Positions 1 to 10,424 of a stretch of DNA of 64,000 nucleotides are shown in pieces. Every line of letters begins with the position of its first letter. Within the stretch, counting starts at the first letter, position 1. The notes under the pieces were generated by a model. That model searched no databases. It was given only the letters and a program-made list of their open reading frames with translations, and was not told the origin of the DNA. The position numbers were made by a program, and so were the translations under genes. This DNA is from Acholoe squamosa (Eukaryota; Annelida; Polychaeta; Phyllodocida; Polynoidae): contig OX439048.1 in assembly GCA_949317995.1 (NCBI GenBank), positions 27,719,495 through 27,783,494 on the forward strand, written 5' to 3'.

Positions 1-2207
1 ATATTAATGGAAATGACAAGAGGATATATATGTAACATCATACATTAAAAGTTCCCTAGTTTTATGTATTTTTCAATATAAGGAAAATATGAGGAATTAG
101 AGAATAATAATGCACACTGGTCCAATTTAGGTATCTGGTTTTCAACTTTAATTGCACACTCTGTCTAGAGAATTAAAATTCCTATATTTTTATGCTATCA
201 CCAGAAAGCTATAAGGTACGCTCACAAAGTGTATACATTTTACATTCAAATTCATCACTGAATAAATAATCACTGCACAGGAAAACGTTCTTAGGGGGTC
301 CAAATTAGGCAACTTCCCCTACATGTATTTATAAGTTAGTTATCTGGATTCTTTCTCTTTTTTTTCTTTTTTTGAGATAGGTCAGATGCCTGTTAGGCCT
401 AAGTGCAAGCTAAGCTCAATGTGGGGGGGGGGGATTATTTATAACATAGGCTTTCGGCGTTATAATTTTTTTTATGTCAATGAGAACTCCTTTTTATTTC
501 TTGGAAATGTGAAGTTATTATCCATTCTGTTGGATTGCATTATTCTCTTTGAGACGTTCGCTTTTCCAAATACCATTCCTTTGTCCAGGTAAGTCATATC
601 TTTTGTAATCCAATCCATACTTGTTTCAATAAGTCCCATGGATGGGTTGATGGAAGGCAAGCAGCCTATGCCACAACATTTATTGGTTATGGAGTATACA
701 ACATAAAATCGAAGGCAGTCATTATGTAAAATTGACTTCAAATTATACTCACGCTATTCAAGTGGAATTACAATGTACATGTATACTTAAATTCAATATA
801 GGAATGGGGCGGAGGGGGAATACTTTTTTTTTTCAACTGGGCAAAATGTTTTTCATCTATTTTCAGTGAAAAAAAAAAACACTCGTTACTATGGGTGAAA
901 AGGGCGTTTTTTTTTTGCTCATCTCTGGGGAAGCCCACCGCCCCACTGTCGTTAAAATAAAGTATTATTTTTAAATACAATTTGGGCAGTTAACATTCTC
1001 CGTCAAAGTCCGGAATATAACTTTCGACTTAAAGGTTAACTTTTGACTTAGAAAGAGAAAGTTAGAAGATCATTCTGGTCTGAAAGTGTGACTGAAAAAG
1101 ATTTAAAAAATAAGTGGACCAAGGATTCGGGCAGTACAGTCCTCTGATTGTGCAGAGTGTCTAGTCCTGGATACTCCAATGTATGAGCTGAGTATGTGGA
1201 AATAGACACTCTCTACAATTAGAAGACTGTACTGCTCGAATCCTATAGGTCTACCCAAAGTCTGGTCTAGGCGTATGCTCATAAATGTCAGTGGAGTGGT
1301 GTTGTGAATTCTCATTATGAAATACTTGGTATGGTTCCACTATTTATTGACATTTCTAAGTGTATACAGGCTACATATTTATAAAGAGGCATTATGTATT
1401 ATTAATCATGTTTAATCCTAATCTTTTTCAATAATGATTGCATATTGCCAGAGAATTGACATATTATTTCTCTTTTTGGCCAGAGTGTGCCATCTAGCGA
1501 CATCCAAACAAACTAAACTTTAGTGGGGTCACTGTGAACTTTTCTCACTTTACAAAGAAAATTCCGCCCCTTTTGAGTGAAAAAGCCCGCATGCGACTAT
1601 AAAATAAAAGAGGGGACGGAAAAATTTTAGATCCCTCAGAGGGGGGGACGGAAAAATTTTCGTTGCGCAAGCGCCAAATGGCACTGACCAACCCCCCCCC
1701 CCGTTGTTAAATAATGACCAGTCCCTTAGGGTAAAACACTAGGGATATCACTCCATGGGAAACGTGATGCTGATTCATTTTACATGGGGCTTGTTTTTTC
1801 TACTACCTTTAGTTAAAACCAACCGCTGAGAAAATATTATAATCACTGTCCGTTGAGGATCAGAACTCTAGAGGCTATGCATTATAAACCTAATATTTTG
1901 AATGCATGCCATATACCTATACCGTTTTCCCTCTAAATAGCGCACATAAATAGGCCTACATGTATGGAGAGAAATTTTATTGATGCTCAAAACCAAAATT
2001 AAATGAGCGCACATATTTAAACTCTAAAATATTGTTTTTTTTTACCCTAAATCCCCTGCCTTTATATACTGCTACCGGGGCCCATGGCCCTAGAGACAGT
2101 TGGCCCAGGACTGATGGCCCCAGAAAATGAGACTGATGGCCCCACTTTTGGGACTGAAGGCCCCACTTTTAAATTTGATGCCCTGTGTATAATCTGATGA
2201 AATAATT

Positions 2208-2209
<2 letters not shown>
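1..2209. other. Non-coding AT-rich stretch, no gene seen
   Basis: No ORF here has coding character. The visible structure is low-level repetition. A motif GGGGACGGAAAAATTTT occurs twice, near 1613 and 1646, and a looser relative (GTGGCGTAAAAATTTTTAG) lies near 3742. From about 2075 to 2170 there is a degenerate run of TGATGGCCCCA-like units. Several short poly-G and poly-A tracts are present. I see no exon with convincing splice sites. Confidence 0.5.

Positions 2210-2262
<53 letters not shown>
2210..2262. repeat. (AT)n microsatellite
   Basis: About 53 bases of uninterrupted alternating A and T directly upstream of the MULE-like exons. It is a simple-sequence repeat and probably polymorphic. 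No function is implied. Confidence 0.95.
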
Positions 2263-2265
<3 letters not shown>

Positions 2266-2323
2266 ATAGAATGAATGTTTATATGTTGATGACTACTTAT
2301 GGAGCATCTTTGGTGTATTTTAG

Positions 2324-3017
2324 CACAAGTTTGGAGGTGTTAGAGCCACAATAACAAAGGCCTACCCACTGAGGCAGTGTGGTAAGCCCAGGGGGTGGGT
2401 GCCTGGGGATTAGAGCTGACACCTTTCAGCTTGCAGCACTGATTGACTGGGCACACTGGGCGCAAGCCATCTTCGACAAGGTGACAGAGCTGGGTCTAAA
2501 GGAGGGGCCAATCAGACAGTACCTCCGACAACTGATGGTGATCCCTAACCTCCCCGAGATCAACATCCAGCCAGCCTTCATGCAGCTAAAGACCCGGTGC
2601 CCACCTGTGACGGAGGGAGACAACCACCTCGCAGATCTGCTGGACTACATAGACAACACCTGGGTGTCCAGTGCCTGTCGCCCACCGTCATCTTGGTCAA
2701 CCTTCAAGCATGCCATCCATACCAACAATGATGCCGAGGGTTGGCACAACAGACTAAACCAGCAGCTGCAGCACAACCACCCCAACATGTACCAGCTGAT
2801 TGACCTTCTTCATGAGGAGGCTACGTTCCTTCCCTACCAAGTACAGCTGGTCTCCCAGAAGAAGCTCTACTGTCCGCACAAGCAGAGTGATGTCTGCAAG
2901 GAGAGAGCTCTGAAGGCTCTGTGGAAGCAGTACAGCCGCAGACACCATAACATCACCACTACCGAGTACCTACAGAGCTGTGCTGAGCTGACTGACATCC
3001 GGATCCAGGAGGAATAA
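2324..3017 (+). pseudogene. MULE-type transposase, C-terminal part (two exons)
   Basis: This is the 3' part of a Mutator-like (MULE) transposase or a host gene derived from one. The open frame running to the TAA at 3015-3017 contains the family's C-terminal signature. A W-x-x-F segment is followed by TNNDAEGWHNRLN (residues 115-127 of the frame opened at 2379), then a P-x-x-Y-x-L-I segment. An LP-x-I-x-I-x-PAF-like block lies upstream. The frame opens with GTG, not ATG, so its first codons are probably not coding. A better reading joins a 58-bp exon (2324-2381, preceded by TTTTAG) to 2437 through a 55-bp GT-AG intron (2382-2436). The join restores the C-x-x-x-x-W/F-x-x-x-x-x-Q-A-x-x-x-K-V-x-E-LGL pattern normal in MULE proteins. 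No N-terminal half, zinc finger or first catalytic Asp region is seen upstream, so the copy is partial or its other exons lie outside the window. Confidence 0.72.
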
Positions 3018-3047
3018 GCTGACAGACTCTGAACACAGAAATGTGAT

Positions 3048-3428
3048 ATGACATTGTTCTCTATCTCAATGTATCCAGAACCAGGGGAGTCCTACTGCAG
3101 GGCAGAGACCCCAGACAGCCCAAGGTGTGATGCAGGAGACCCAGAGGGGCCCTACTGCGGGGCAGAGGCCACAGACAGCCTCACCTGCAGTCCAGGAGAT
3201 CCAGGGATGCCCTACTGCAGGGCAGAGGCCCCAGACAGCCCCAGGTGTGATGCAGGAGACCCAGAAGGGCCCTACTGTGGGGCAGAGGCCACAGACAGCC
3301 CCAGGTGTGACACAGGAGTCCCAGGGGTGCCCTACTGCGGTGCAGAGGCCCCAGACAGCCTCACCTGCAGTCCAGGAGATCCAGGGATGTCCTACTGTGG
3401 AGAAGAGTATGTGTGTGAAGGAAAATAA
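3048..3428 (+). repeat. 60-bp tandem repeat, open in several frames
   Basis: Six consecutive units with an exact 60-bp period run from about 3080 to 3410, starting 30 bp after the MULE-like stop codon. Because 60 is divisible by three, each unit gives a 20-residue repeat. In the ATG-started frame (126 aa) the unit contains RCDAGDPEGPYC and an acidic-proline spacer. A second plus-strand frame (Q- and T-rich) and the minus strand are also open over the array, which is what an in-phase repeat without stops would give by chance. Two unit types alternate: one with TCACCTGCAGTCCAGGAG (3181 and 3361) and one with GTGTGATGCAGGAGAC (3121 and 3241). This may be the 3' UTR of the transposase gene or a small repeat protein. 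I cannot tell which. Confidence 0.8.
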
Positions 3429-3439
3429 CACGACCAATT

Positions 3440-5390
3440 TACTATTGAAAGCATGACTTGTAAACATTTCTTTTTTGGTTTTAATGAACCCTAAACGGAC
3501 TCTTTTACTAACAAAGTATTACAGTGAGGTGCTGGGATGTTTCCATTTGTTAATTTGATAGGAAAAGTCGATATGCATTTACCGGGTATGCAGGATTTTT
3601 TACTAGTATCTGCTAGGTAATAAGGGAGTTTTCCATTTTTAACAATAGGGGGAGTTGGTGAGTTTGGGGGGGGGTGACATAGAACATTTGGACCCCTCCT
3701 GAGAGGGTGGGGAAAAAATATTTTGATCCTTCTTCAGGGGGTGGCGTAAAAATTTTTAGACCCTTCTCTATGACGTGCGAATTGTCGGGACTTGCTGCGA
3801 AAACCCGCATTTGATAAAGTGGTGGGTTCAACTTCTCAAGATATTACTTATTACACTATATATAAAATGCCTCCTAGGTCACTGGTTAGAAATGTGCAAT
3901 ATATGACTGTTCAGCCTACAGTACCCTTGGGGTACCAGGTGAAGCAAAATTTTCAGGATGTGAAGCAATTAGGAAAGAGCCAGCTAACTCGACCTGGTGT
4001 GCAGGAATTTCAGCAAAAATGTATTCATAACTTAGAAATGTTTACAAACCTGACAGGTTATAATGTTTTACTATTTAGTTTTTTCTTTAATTCAGAGTTT
4101 TGTAAAACGTTTTATAGCCTCAAAAATCGGCAGTCAAGCTGTAATTTCCACCATCTTGGATCATGATTCAAAGAAATCGGCGGTCATCTTGATTTCATTT
4201 ATCAAGTAAACTGGTCACTGATTGTAGATCTGGTTTCCTCTTACAATTCCCTTTAATTTGATATCTCATATGTAAAGATCTGATGAGTACTTCCAGAGTA
4301 ATTCACTAAAAACAAACCTCCGAGAGAATCTGCTTGGAGAGTGCTAAATTGTTTGATGTTGCTATGAAACACATCGTTGCTAAGTTAAGCGCTGCTAAGA
4401 TAAGCTCTTCTACTGGAAGACACCAGGGGGCTCTGGTGGTCAGTAGGCAGAATTTGCAGTGATCAGTAGGCCACTCAGCAGAATTTGCCATGATCTGTAG
4501 GCAATATAGGCCTATTTATGCATCAGGATGTACCTTCTTTTTTAAATTTCAAAACATGGGGTAATAAAACCTCTTGCTCAGGTGGAGTATGTGCCCCCCA
4601 CACCAAGCAGTCATATCGAAAACCCCACTTATAAGCCAAACCCAAATATAAGCGGCACCCCAGCTTTGGGAGAATGCTATACATTTTATCATCAGGTCAT
4701 AACAAAATGAGTGGGGGGGGGGGAGATTAGATATATATCTTTTTAATTTTCTCAGCAGTGGATATATCTACTACCAGAGATACCTACTACCTTTCTTCTC
4801 CAGAGATATTTTCTAGAAATAGATTTTATATCCATATGGGTAAACTTTTAAACTGAGTATGTCAGTCATTTTCAAAAACCATCATAATGCACAAATTTGG
4901 CCTCTAGTTTTGCAACATGTCTAAGCCCCTGGTGGGATGTCTCCTCAGACCCCTCTCCAGGCCTTTTTTCCAAAAAAAGGGTTAGGTTTTATAGGCCCAA
5001 GTTTTTTTTCATCATTTGGTGTTGGCAAGTATGCAATGCCCTTAGAAAATGAGGGAAAATTTCCATTTTGAGAACATAGATACAGCCCCTCACAGGTAAA
5101 AATAATGTTTTGTCCAAAAATGATGTACAAGGCACATTCCACATATAAGGTGCTGAGTTGAGAGACATGCTATGTTCTTTAGTAAAGGGACCCAGGCTAA
5201 AAGATGACCAGACTTTGGGCTGATTCTATAAGGTAAAGGGGCCCTCATATTTATGTAAAAGACATGCTTTACACATGGGAAATGTCAGTAGGTACAGGAA
5301 AAATGAAGGGGTACCCCTGCATCCCTGGCTAAATCTGCTGCTGGTATCCTTGAGTACCAAATGCTAAAGTGGTGTGTGACTTGGACTAGC
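3440..5390. other. Non-coding stretch with scattered repeat fragments
   Basis: No gene is supported. A plus-strand frame of 124 codons (3792-4166) opens with TTG. Its middle, from about 3880 to 4050, is rich in Q, V and T and ends near a possible donor at 4057, but I do not recognise it. From 3660 to 3790 there are G-rich segments resembling those at 1.6 kb. At 4600-4660 there are ATAAGCC-type motifs shared with the MITEs at 16.2 and 19.8 kb. Confidence 0.4.
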
Positions 5391-5399
5391 TATTGTGCT

Positions 5400-5845
5400 T
5401 CACTTTAACCATGGGACACATATTGTCCACATCACATTTTTTCACATTTTGTCCACAAAGGCCCAGTGCAAGGTGTCCATAAAAGATGTACTGTCCACAC
5501 ACTATTTTTACAGAGTGTCCATAAAATAATTTTTTTCCATAACCAAGAGCATCATGGTATCCACAAAAGACACTCTGTCTACAATCTATATCACAAAGTA
5601 TCCACAAAAACATGGTTTGTCCACATACCTTTGTCACAATATGTCCAAAACCACTATTAGTCCACAAGATTTTACCACAGAGCATCCACAGAAACCACAC
5701 TGTCAACATTCAACTTCAGTAATGTTTCCACAAATTAAAAATTGTCCACAATCTATCAACCCAAATTGATCACAAAGTATCCACAAAAAAAAAAATACCT
5801 TGTCCACAGTGCATGGTAACAAAGTGTCCACAAAATACATTGATT
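5400..5845. repeat. Degenerate TGTCCACAAA minisatellite
   Basis: The core TGTCCACAAA or TATCCACAAA recurs about every 20-35 bases, more than a dozen times over 440 bp. The intervening sequence is variable and AT-rich. The three ORFs of 64-107 codons in this interval on both strands are products of the repeat (recurring VSTK-like or VCGQ-like peptides) and should not be called genes. Confidence 0.85.
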
Positions 5846-6086
5846 TTGCAGTTACTGATTCACCAACCAGCAGAAATGGGGTTTTATGGCTTTTGTTAAG
5901 TTTGTGCTCAACTTGATGCCAATGTTTACTCCATTCAAATTAAATCTCAGAACAACCTTAGGGATATTTCCCATACCTAAGAATGTCATTTGCTTCCCAA
6001 AACAGTCAATTTGAAATTAATGTCAAAAATGGTGGATTTGATAGGTGGTGCCAGTAATAACAACAGATCTGCTCAGTCGGTGGTAT

Positions 6087-6260
6087 TGTAAAGGTCTCAT
6101 ACCCGGCCTTATATACAGGGCCACAAGAGTCCAGGCCGAGAAGCCCGGAGAGCAGTGCTGCCACCACTCGCCAGGCATAGCCGACCCTAGACCCGAGTGT
6201 CCGCCCCGCTCGGGAACTGACCAACTCGTACCGATACTATCCTGAAACCGTGCCCCTACA
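6087..6260 (-). repeat. 3' LTR, internally deleted
   Basis: It matches the 5' LTR over its outer portion, including the TATA box (6107-6115), and over its last dozen bases (6087-6100). The intervening R/U5 region present in the 5' copy is missing. A G-rich tract lies immediately upstream in minus-strand sense, at 6261-6270. The deletion removes most of the part downstream of the promoter. Confidence 0.75.
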
Positions 6261-6839
6261 CTACCCCCAACAAGAATATGACAAGGTGCTACACAATTAG
6301 GGTAGTAACTAAGTTATAGTATTAACACAAATATACAATCTAGGGTGCACGGCTAGCGTACGAGTTGTCTGGCTCAAAACCTGGTAATAACTCTATAAGG
6401 TGTGTACTGAGTACCATAGTAACAACATATAGTAAGTATCACACCAAAACAGGTATAAAATAGACACATACCGAACTCACACATAGTTTGATTATAGAAC
6501 TCAATAATTCGACTGATATCATACAGTAGTACATAAAGTTAGGTTATTATGTATAACAACCTCAAACACTTTGAAGTGTACCTTAATATCAGACAACATG
6601 TCAATCAGTACGTATCACTTACAGTGACTAGTCATACTCGAAGTACCTGATAATAATGTTCACCTCTTGACCCCTTTTGTTTTTTTTATACAAAAATAAT
6701 CCAATGTACATAATTTACACTTATTCACATGAACACCTATAGGGCTTGTAATATTGAATATACCGGAAAAAAACAATCATGAACACATTCATAACTAAAT
6801 GTACCAGTCTGGTCTTAACAATTGCCAGATTCAGATTAG

Positions 6840-7790
6840 TTATATATGGTAAACTACCAGGGTAGTAGAATACCTAACAATTAGATTCTGAACAGTAACT
6901 TTAATACGTAAATATAGATGATATAATGGGACAATTAAAGTATTGTCCATGAAAGTCTCTGAACGTATCCTGTGCTGTCCTATAGTCCTGAAATGCATGT
7001 ACAGAAGAACTGGTACAGCATAAATCAGAGTCAAATAACACGGCATTCCTAACAGCTGCACTACCGAATCGTATTCAGATTCCTTTCCCCTAATCTGATC
7101 CTCAATTTCCCTTAGACGGAACGTTTCGGTTGTCCTACTACCTTCCAGGTCTTCAAGGATTCTTTCCAAATTCAATTTCTCCCTCCGTAAGCTCCCATTT
7201 TCAGACGTAAAATCCTCAACAGAAATTTCTAATTCCAACAATTGATTCTTCCTTCGTTCACATTCCTTTTTCTGAAATTCCAACAGTTTTTCATTCCTTA
7301 TTTTCTCCTGGTCATACCTTTTCTTCCATTCCAGATGAGCCATCCTCTCAGCTTCGAACCCACTTCTCTCCTCACGGTACCTGTCCAAGACTATTGTACT
7401 CATAGGAGCCGGTTGGTTTGACCCGCCAGGATTAAAAATGGATTTGGACAACAGAGCTGTACTTAACTGATTCAGAAAAACTCCCTGATTGGATAAAGGC
7501 AGGATCTGGATAGACTCCCTTCTCCTCTGGGGTTCAGTTGCTGGAATCTGAGCTAACAGAATAGGACTACCGAAGGTTCCACTACCTAATAGTTTCGAAT
7601 TCCGAACATTCGGAACCGTCTGATTAACCGCTACAGTCCCTTCAAGGCCCATAGAGGCATCCTCACTGGCTTCCGAATCAGTACTTCCCGAATCCCCAAC
7701 ATTCTGAATCGGTTCCCTATAGTCCATATATGCAGCTCCCCCGACACATGGTGTTAACGGAGCCGACTCATTCTCAAATACCCAAACCAA
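6840..7790 (-). CDS. Coiled-coil gag-like protein of the LTR element
   Basis: The frame has 316 codons from a TTG-type opening. The first in-frame ATG is at 7725-7727 (residue 22). The frame is actually open back to 7889, inside the LTR. A separate ATG in good context near 7802 lies in another frame and stops after nine codons, so a frameshift near the true start is possible. Residues about 1-130 are acidic, then S/P/Q-rich. Residues about 135-245 are highly charged (E/K/R with regularly spaced L), predicting a long coiled coil. The last 60 residues are hydrophobic and look like read-through. No zinc knuckle, RT or protease motif is seen. Position inside the LTRs and on the promoter strand suggests a gag-like role. 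That role is inferred from position, not homology. Confidence 0.55.
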   Translation of the reverse strand: MVWVFENESAPLTPCVGGAAYMDYREPIQNVGDSGSTDSEASEDASMGLEGTVAVNQTVPNVRNSKLLGSGTFGSPILLAQIPATEPQRRRESIQILPLSNQGVFLNQLSTALLSKSIFNPGGSNQPAPMSTIVLDRYREERSGFEAERMAHLEWKKRYDQEKIRNEKLLEFQKKECERRKNQLLELEISVEDFTSENGSLRREKLNLERILEDLEGSRTTETFRLREIEDQIRGKESEYDSVVQLLGMPCYLTLIYAVPVLLYMHFRTIGQHRIRSETFMDNTLIVPLYHLYLRIKVTVQNLIVRYSTTLVVYHI

Positions 7791-7852
7791 CTTGTTCAGC
7801 CATGGCTGCGCACTCTTACTTGTCCTGGTCTTGGCACCAGTCTTGGCACCAG

Positions 7853-8315
7853 TGTAAAGGTCACATATTCCGAGTTCAAGTTCGTATTTCTAATCTGGAA
7901 AGGACTACCAAACGACAATCTCTGGTACAGAAGAGGCAACAAATTTTATTCAGGATCCTATGTACAATCAGACAAAAGGTTTCCGAATGCAAAGGTACCC
8001 GTATCGAAGGTATCCGTATCAGAGTATTCAGACAATCAGACAATGAGCTACCTATGTAAGTTCTCAGAGCCAGAGGAGAGAAGACACTCCTTATACGTAC
8101 AGAACCCGTCAAGGTTCTCCCCCTGTCAGTCGCCGACCCAGCCTTATATATGGGGCCACAGGGGTTGGGTGGCGACCCCTCGAGTCCAGGCCGAGAAGCC
8201 CGGAGAGCAGTGCTGCCACCACTCGCCCGGCATAGCCGACCCTAGACCTAAGTGTCCGCCCCGCTCGGGAACTGACTAACTCGTACCGATACTATCCTGA
8301 AACCGTGGCCCTACA
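7853..8315 (-). repeat. 5' LTR with TATA box
   Basis: This 463-bp repeat begins TGTAGGG and ends TTTACA in minus-strand sense. The TATATAAGG box is at 8142-8150, pointing toward the gag-like frame. Its distal part is GC-rich, unlike the surrounding AT-rich DNA. The 4-bp target duplication GTAT follows at 8316-8319. Confidence 0.75.
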
Positions 8316-9010
8316 GTATTAATGGCACCCTATCATTCTGCTGTGTAGTTGATATTGGTACGTACTGCATGTTTTCTCTTCATTTGTCACTGGACTGTAC
8401 ATGTTTCATAGATTAGCAAGGTTCCTTTTATACATTCTTGTTTTGTTCTGGAGATATAAGATACTTAAGGAATAAGGCACGCAGAAGAGTTTTGAGTTCG
8501 AAAATTGTTATTGGTCAATCAATCATAATCACATACGTTGTTCATGATGGTCAAAGGTGAATACGACATTAGCAGAAGTAGTATGCAGAAGGGGAGCGGG
8601 TGTGCATCTATTATCCAATAAAGACTGGGGGTTACACTCCCTCCCCTTCGAAGTGGCCTTATTCCTGTTATAACAAGGTGTCAACAGTTACCACTGCCCT
8701 GCATTATTAAATCATATATTCATGGCTACCAAGATATTTGCACAGCAGACCTATTAGAGGAGCTGTGCATCCATTGGACTGCCATGCCTATATAACCCAA
8801 TATATGCATGGCAAGGAAAAATCCCTGTCCAACCACATCTCTCATCACTATAATTAAGTTTCAAAAAGTGCAAGTTTCATATTATATGGACATGATTTCA
8901 ACACCACTTTCCCGAATCCTAACACATGCATAAACATGGAAAAGGAAGTTGTAGCCATTAGTAATGACTCTTCATTAAATCATTTCTGAGGCAGCTTCTG
9001 CTGCCCTCCT
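8316..9010. other. Non-coding, nothing recognised
   Basis: AT-rich single-copy-looking sequence without coding frames, clear repeats or promoter motifs. Confidence 0.5.
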
Positions 9011-9120
9011 ACTACCGTAATCTCTCACGTAGAAGGCGCAGCCCGCGTAAATGGGGCACCCCTAACTCAGAGAAGGCTGGTTGGCATAGAACGCACACCT
9101 ACCTCCTCTGAATTGGTATG
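9011..9120. mobile_element. Fragment of TACCGTAATCTC-type MITE
   Basis: TACCGTAATCTCTCACG followed by GGCGCAGCCCGCGTAA is closely related to the left end of the complete element at 19839. No matching right end is seen nearby, so this is a one-sided fragment. Confidence 0.6.
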
Positions 9121-10420
9121 TAGTAAAACCCAGCATATAAGGCACACCCAAAACTCAAGGGGACTAGTCTGAGTCTCCTTGTAGCTGGGGATAGCCTTAG
9201 TTAGAGTTAAGATTAATTTGGTTATGATGCTGACCATATATTTTTTTGAATGCCACAAATGAGGTGTAACTAGAAGTAGAACTAACATTGTAGCATCCGT
9301 TTTAGGATTATAAATGATCATGATCAAGATACAGTTTGCATTATTATTACAAGTGTTAGATTGTATTCCCAGTACTGTGCATGTAGTTGTAAACAGATTT
9401 TAGGTTATCCATGCTTAGATCACTGTTTTAGATGATAATTTCATGTTATCATTATTGAATAGAGGTGAAATGAGGGAAGACTACAAGTCGACATCCGAAG
9501 CCATCGTGATGCTGGTGCTGAGTGGTTTATTCATACAAACATGATGACGTTCATGAGCTTATGGTTATACGCGTTCCCGCGTTGATGCAACATTCATCAA
9601 ACATAGGATTGTACATTTCTAACACTCCTTCTCAATACTAATGTTTCATGACATACCACATGTACTACATGAACTACTTAGTATGAAACTTACCATGAAA
9701 CTAGTTACCAAATAACCAATACTAGGTTATGGATTTACTCAAGACTTGAACTATATCATAGCAATGTCCTTGCTTTCTTATAAGTGTCCAGTTTCTCCAA
9801 ATCTTAGAGTAAACAGTTAAATACTACTATAGTATTCAGTTCATAGTCCTTCTGGACAGTCCTCCAACTGTTTAGTTTCAGTTTCACTTGATCGCCGTAT
9901 GCCTACCATGGGGGCATACAGGCGAGATATGCAGAGCAGGGGGCATACGGATAGAGGAGGGGGCATATGGAAAAGACCATGGGGCATACGGAAAAGTAGT
10001 GCCAAAACACAACCCTACTCCTGATATAAGCTAGCACTACAAAATATAGTTCCCTTCGTAGATCTAGAAATGACCTGGATTATAAATTGCTGTGTGTATT
10101 TCAAGTGCTTTGAACATTAAGCACACTTTGAAATGACAAAATAAAGCGCTTACCTAGTGTGAGGGTTTCCGGGGGGGGGGGGGGGTTTCCACACCGTCTG
10201 CCGCTCAGGGAGCTCTACACGGTGTGGGATACTTATGGGTGAATGTCAGAAAAAGTGCACATATCTGGTGCACACAGTACAGAAAGATAAAAGTCAAGAT
10301 AACATTACAAAAGTGTATTATATTGATAATGCAACATCTTGCCCTTATGAAAACCCCTGGTGGACTGGCTTCCTCCAAGAACTGCAGTTTTTATTCATGG
10401 CCAACTGGATATCATTGAAT
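9121..10420. other. Non-coding, small tandem repeat inside
   Basis: No gene seen. Four spaced copies of GGGGCATACGGA-like sequence lie at about 9910-9995. A small hairpin with arms CCACACCGT and ACGGTGTGG lies at about 10188-10227, just after a poly-G run. Confidence 0.45.
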
Positions 10421-10424
10421 TTTG

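Larger units (their letters stand above)
6087..8315 (-). mobile_element. LTR retrotransposon, gag-like ORF only (2.23 kb)
   Basis: Two direct repeats bound the element: 7853-8315 (5' LTR, minus strand) and 6087-6260 (3' LTR). Read on the minus strand, both begin TGTAGGG and end GACCTTTACA. The outer 134 bp (6127-6260 versus 8182-8315) differ at only about five positions. A 4-bp duplication GTAT flanks the element at 6083-6086 and 8316-8319. A TATATAAGG box lies in each LTR. Directly inside the 5' LTR is a primer-binding-site-like TGGTGCCAAGAC. A G-rich tract (TTGGGGGTAG) abuts the 3' LTR. The 3' LTR lacks about 275 bp between its end and the TATA box, and a 21-bp segment, relative to the 5' LTR. 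The interior of about 1.6 kb holds one gag-like frame and no protease, RT or integrase, so the copy would depend on enzymes supplied in trans. Confidence 0.82.

Noticed and set aside
3792-4166. 124-codon plus-strand frame downstream of the MULE region
   Set aside because: It opens with TTG, its ends look like AT-rich read-through and no family is recognised. Kept only as a note in the non-coding description.
5386-5769. Overlapping ORFs of 64-107 codons on both strands
   Set aside because: All are produced by the TGTCCACAAA repeat lacking stops. The peptides are repetitive and no start or domain is convincing.
6048-8328. Inverted GTGCCAKTAATA words flanking the LTR element
   Set aside because: An 11 of 12 match just outside the element first suggested a DNA transposon, but the direct LTRs with a 4-bp GTAT duplication explain the boundaries better.
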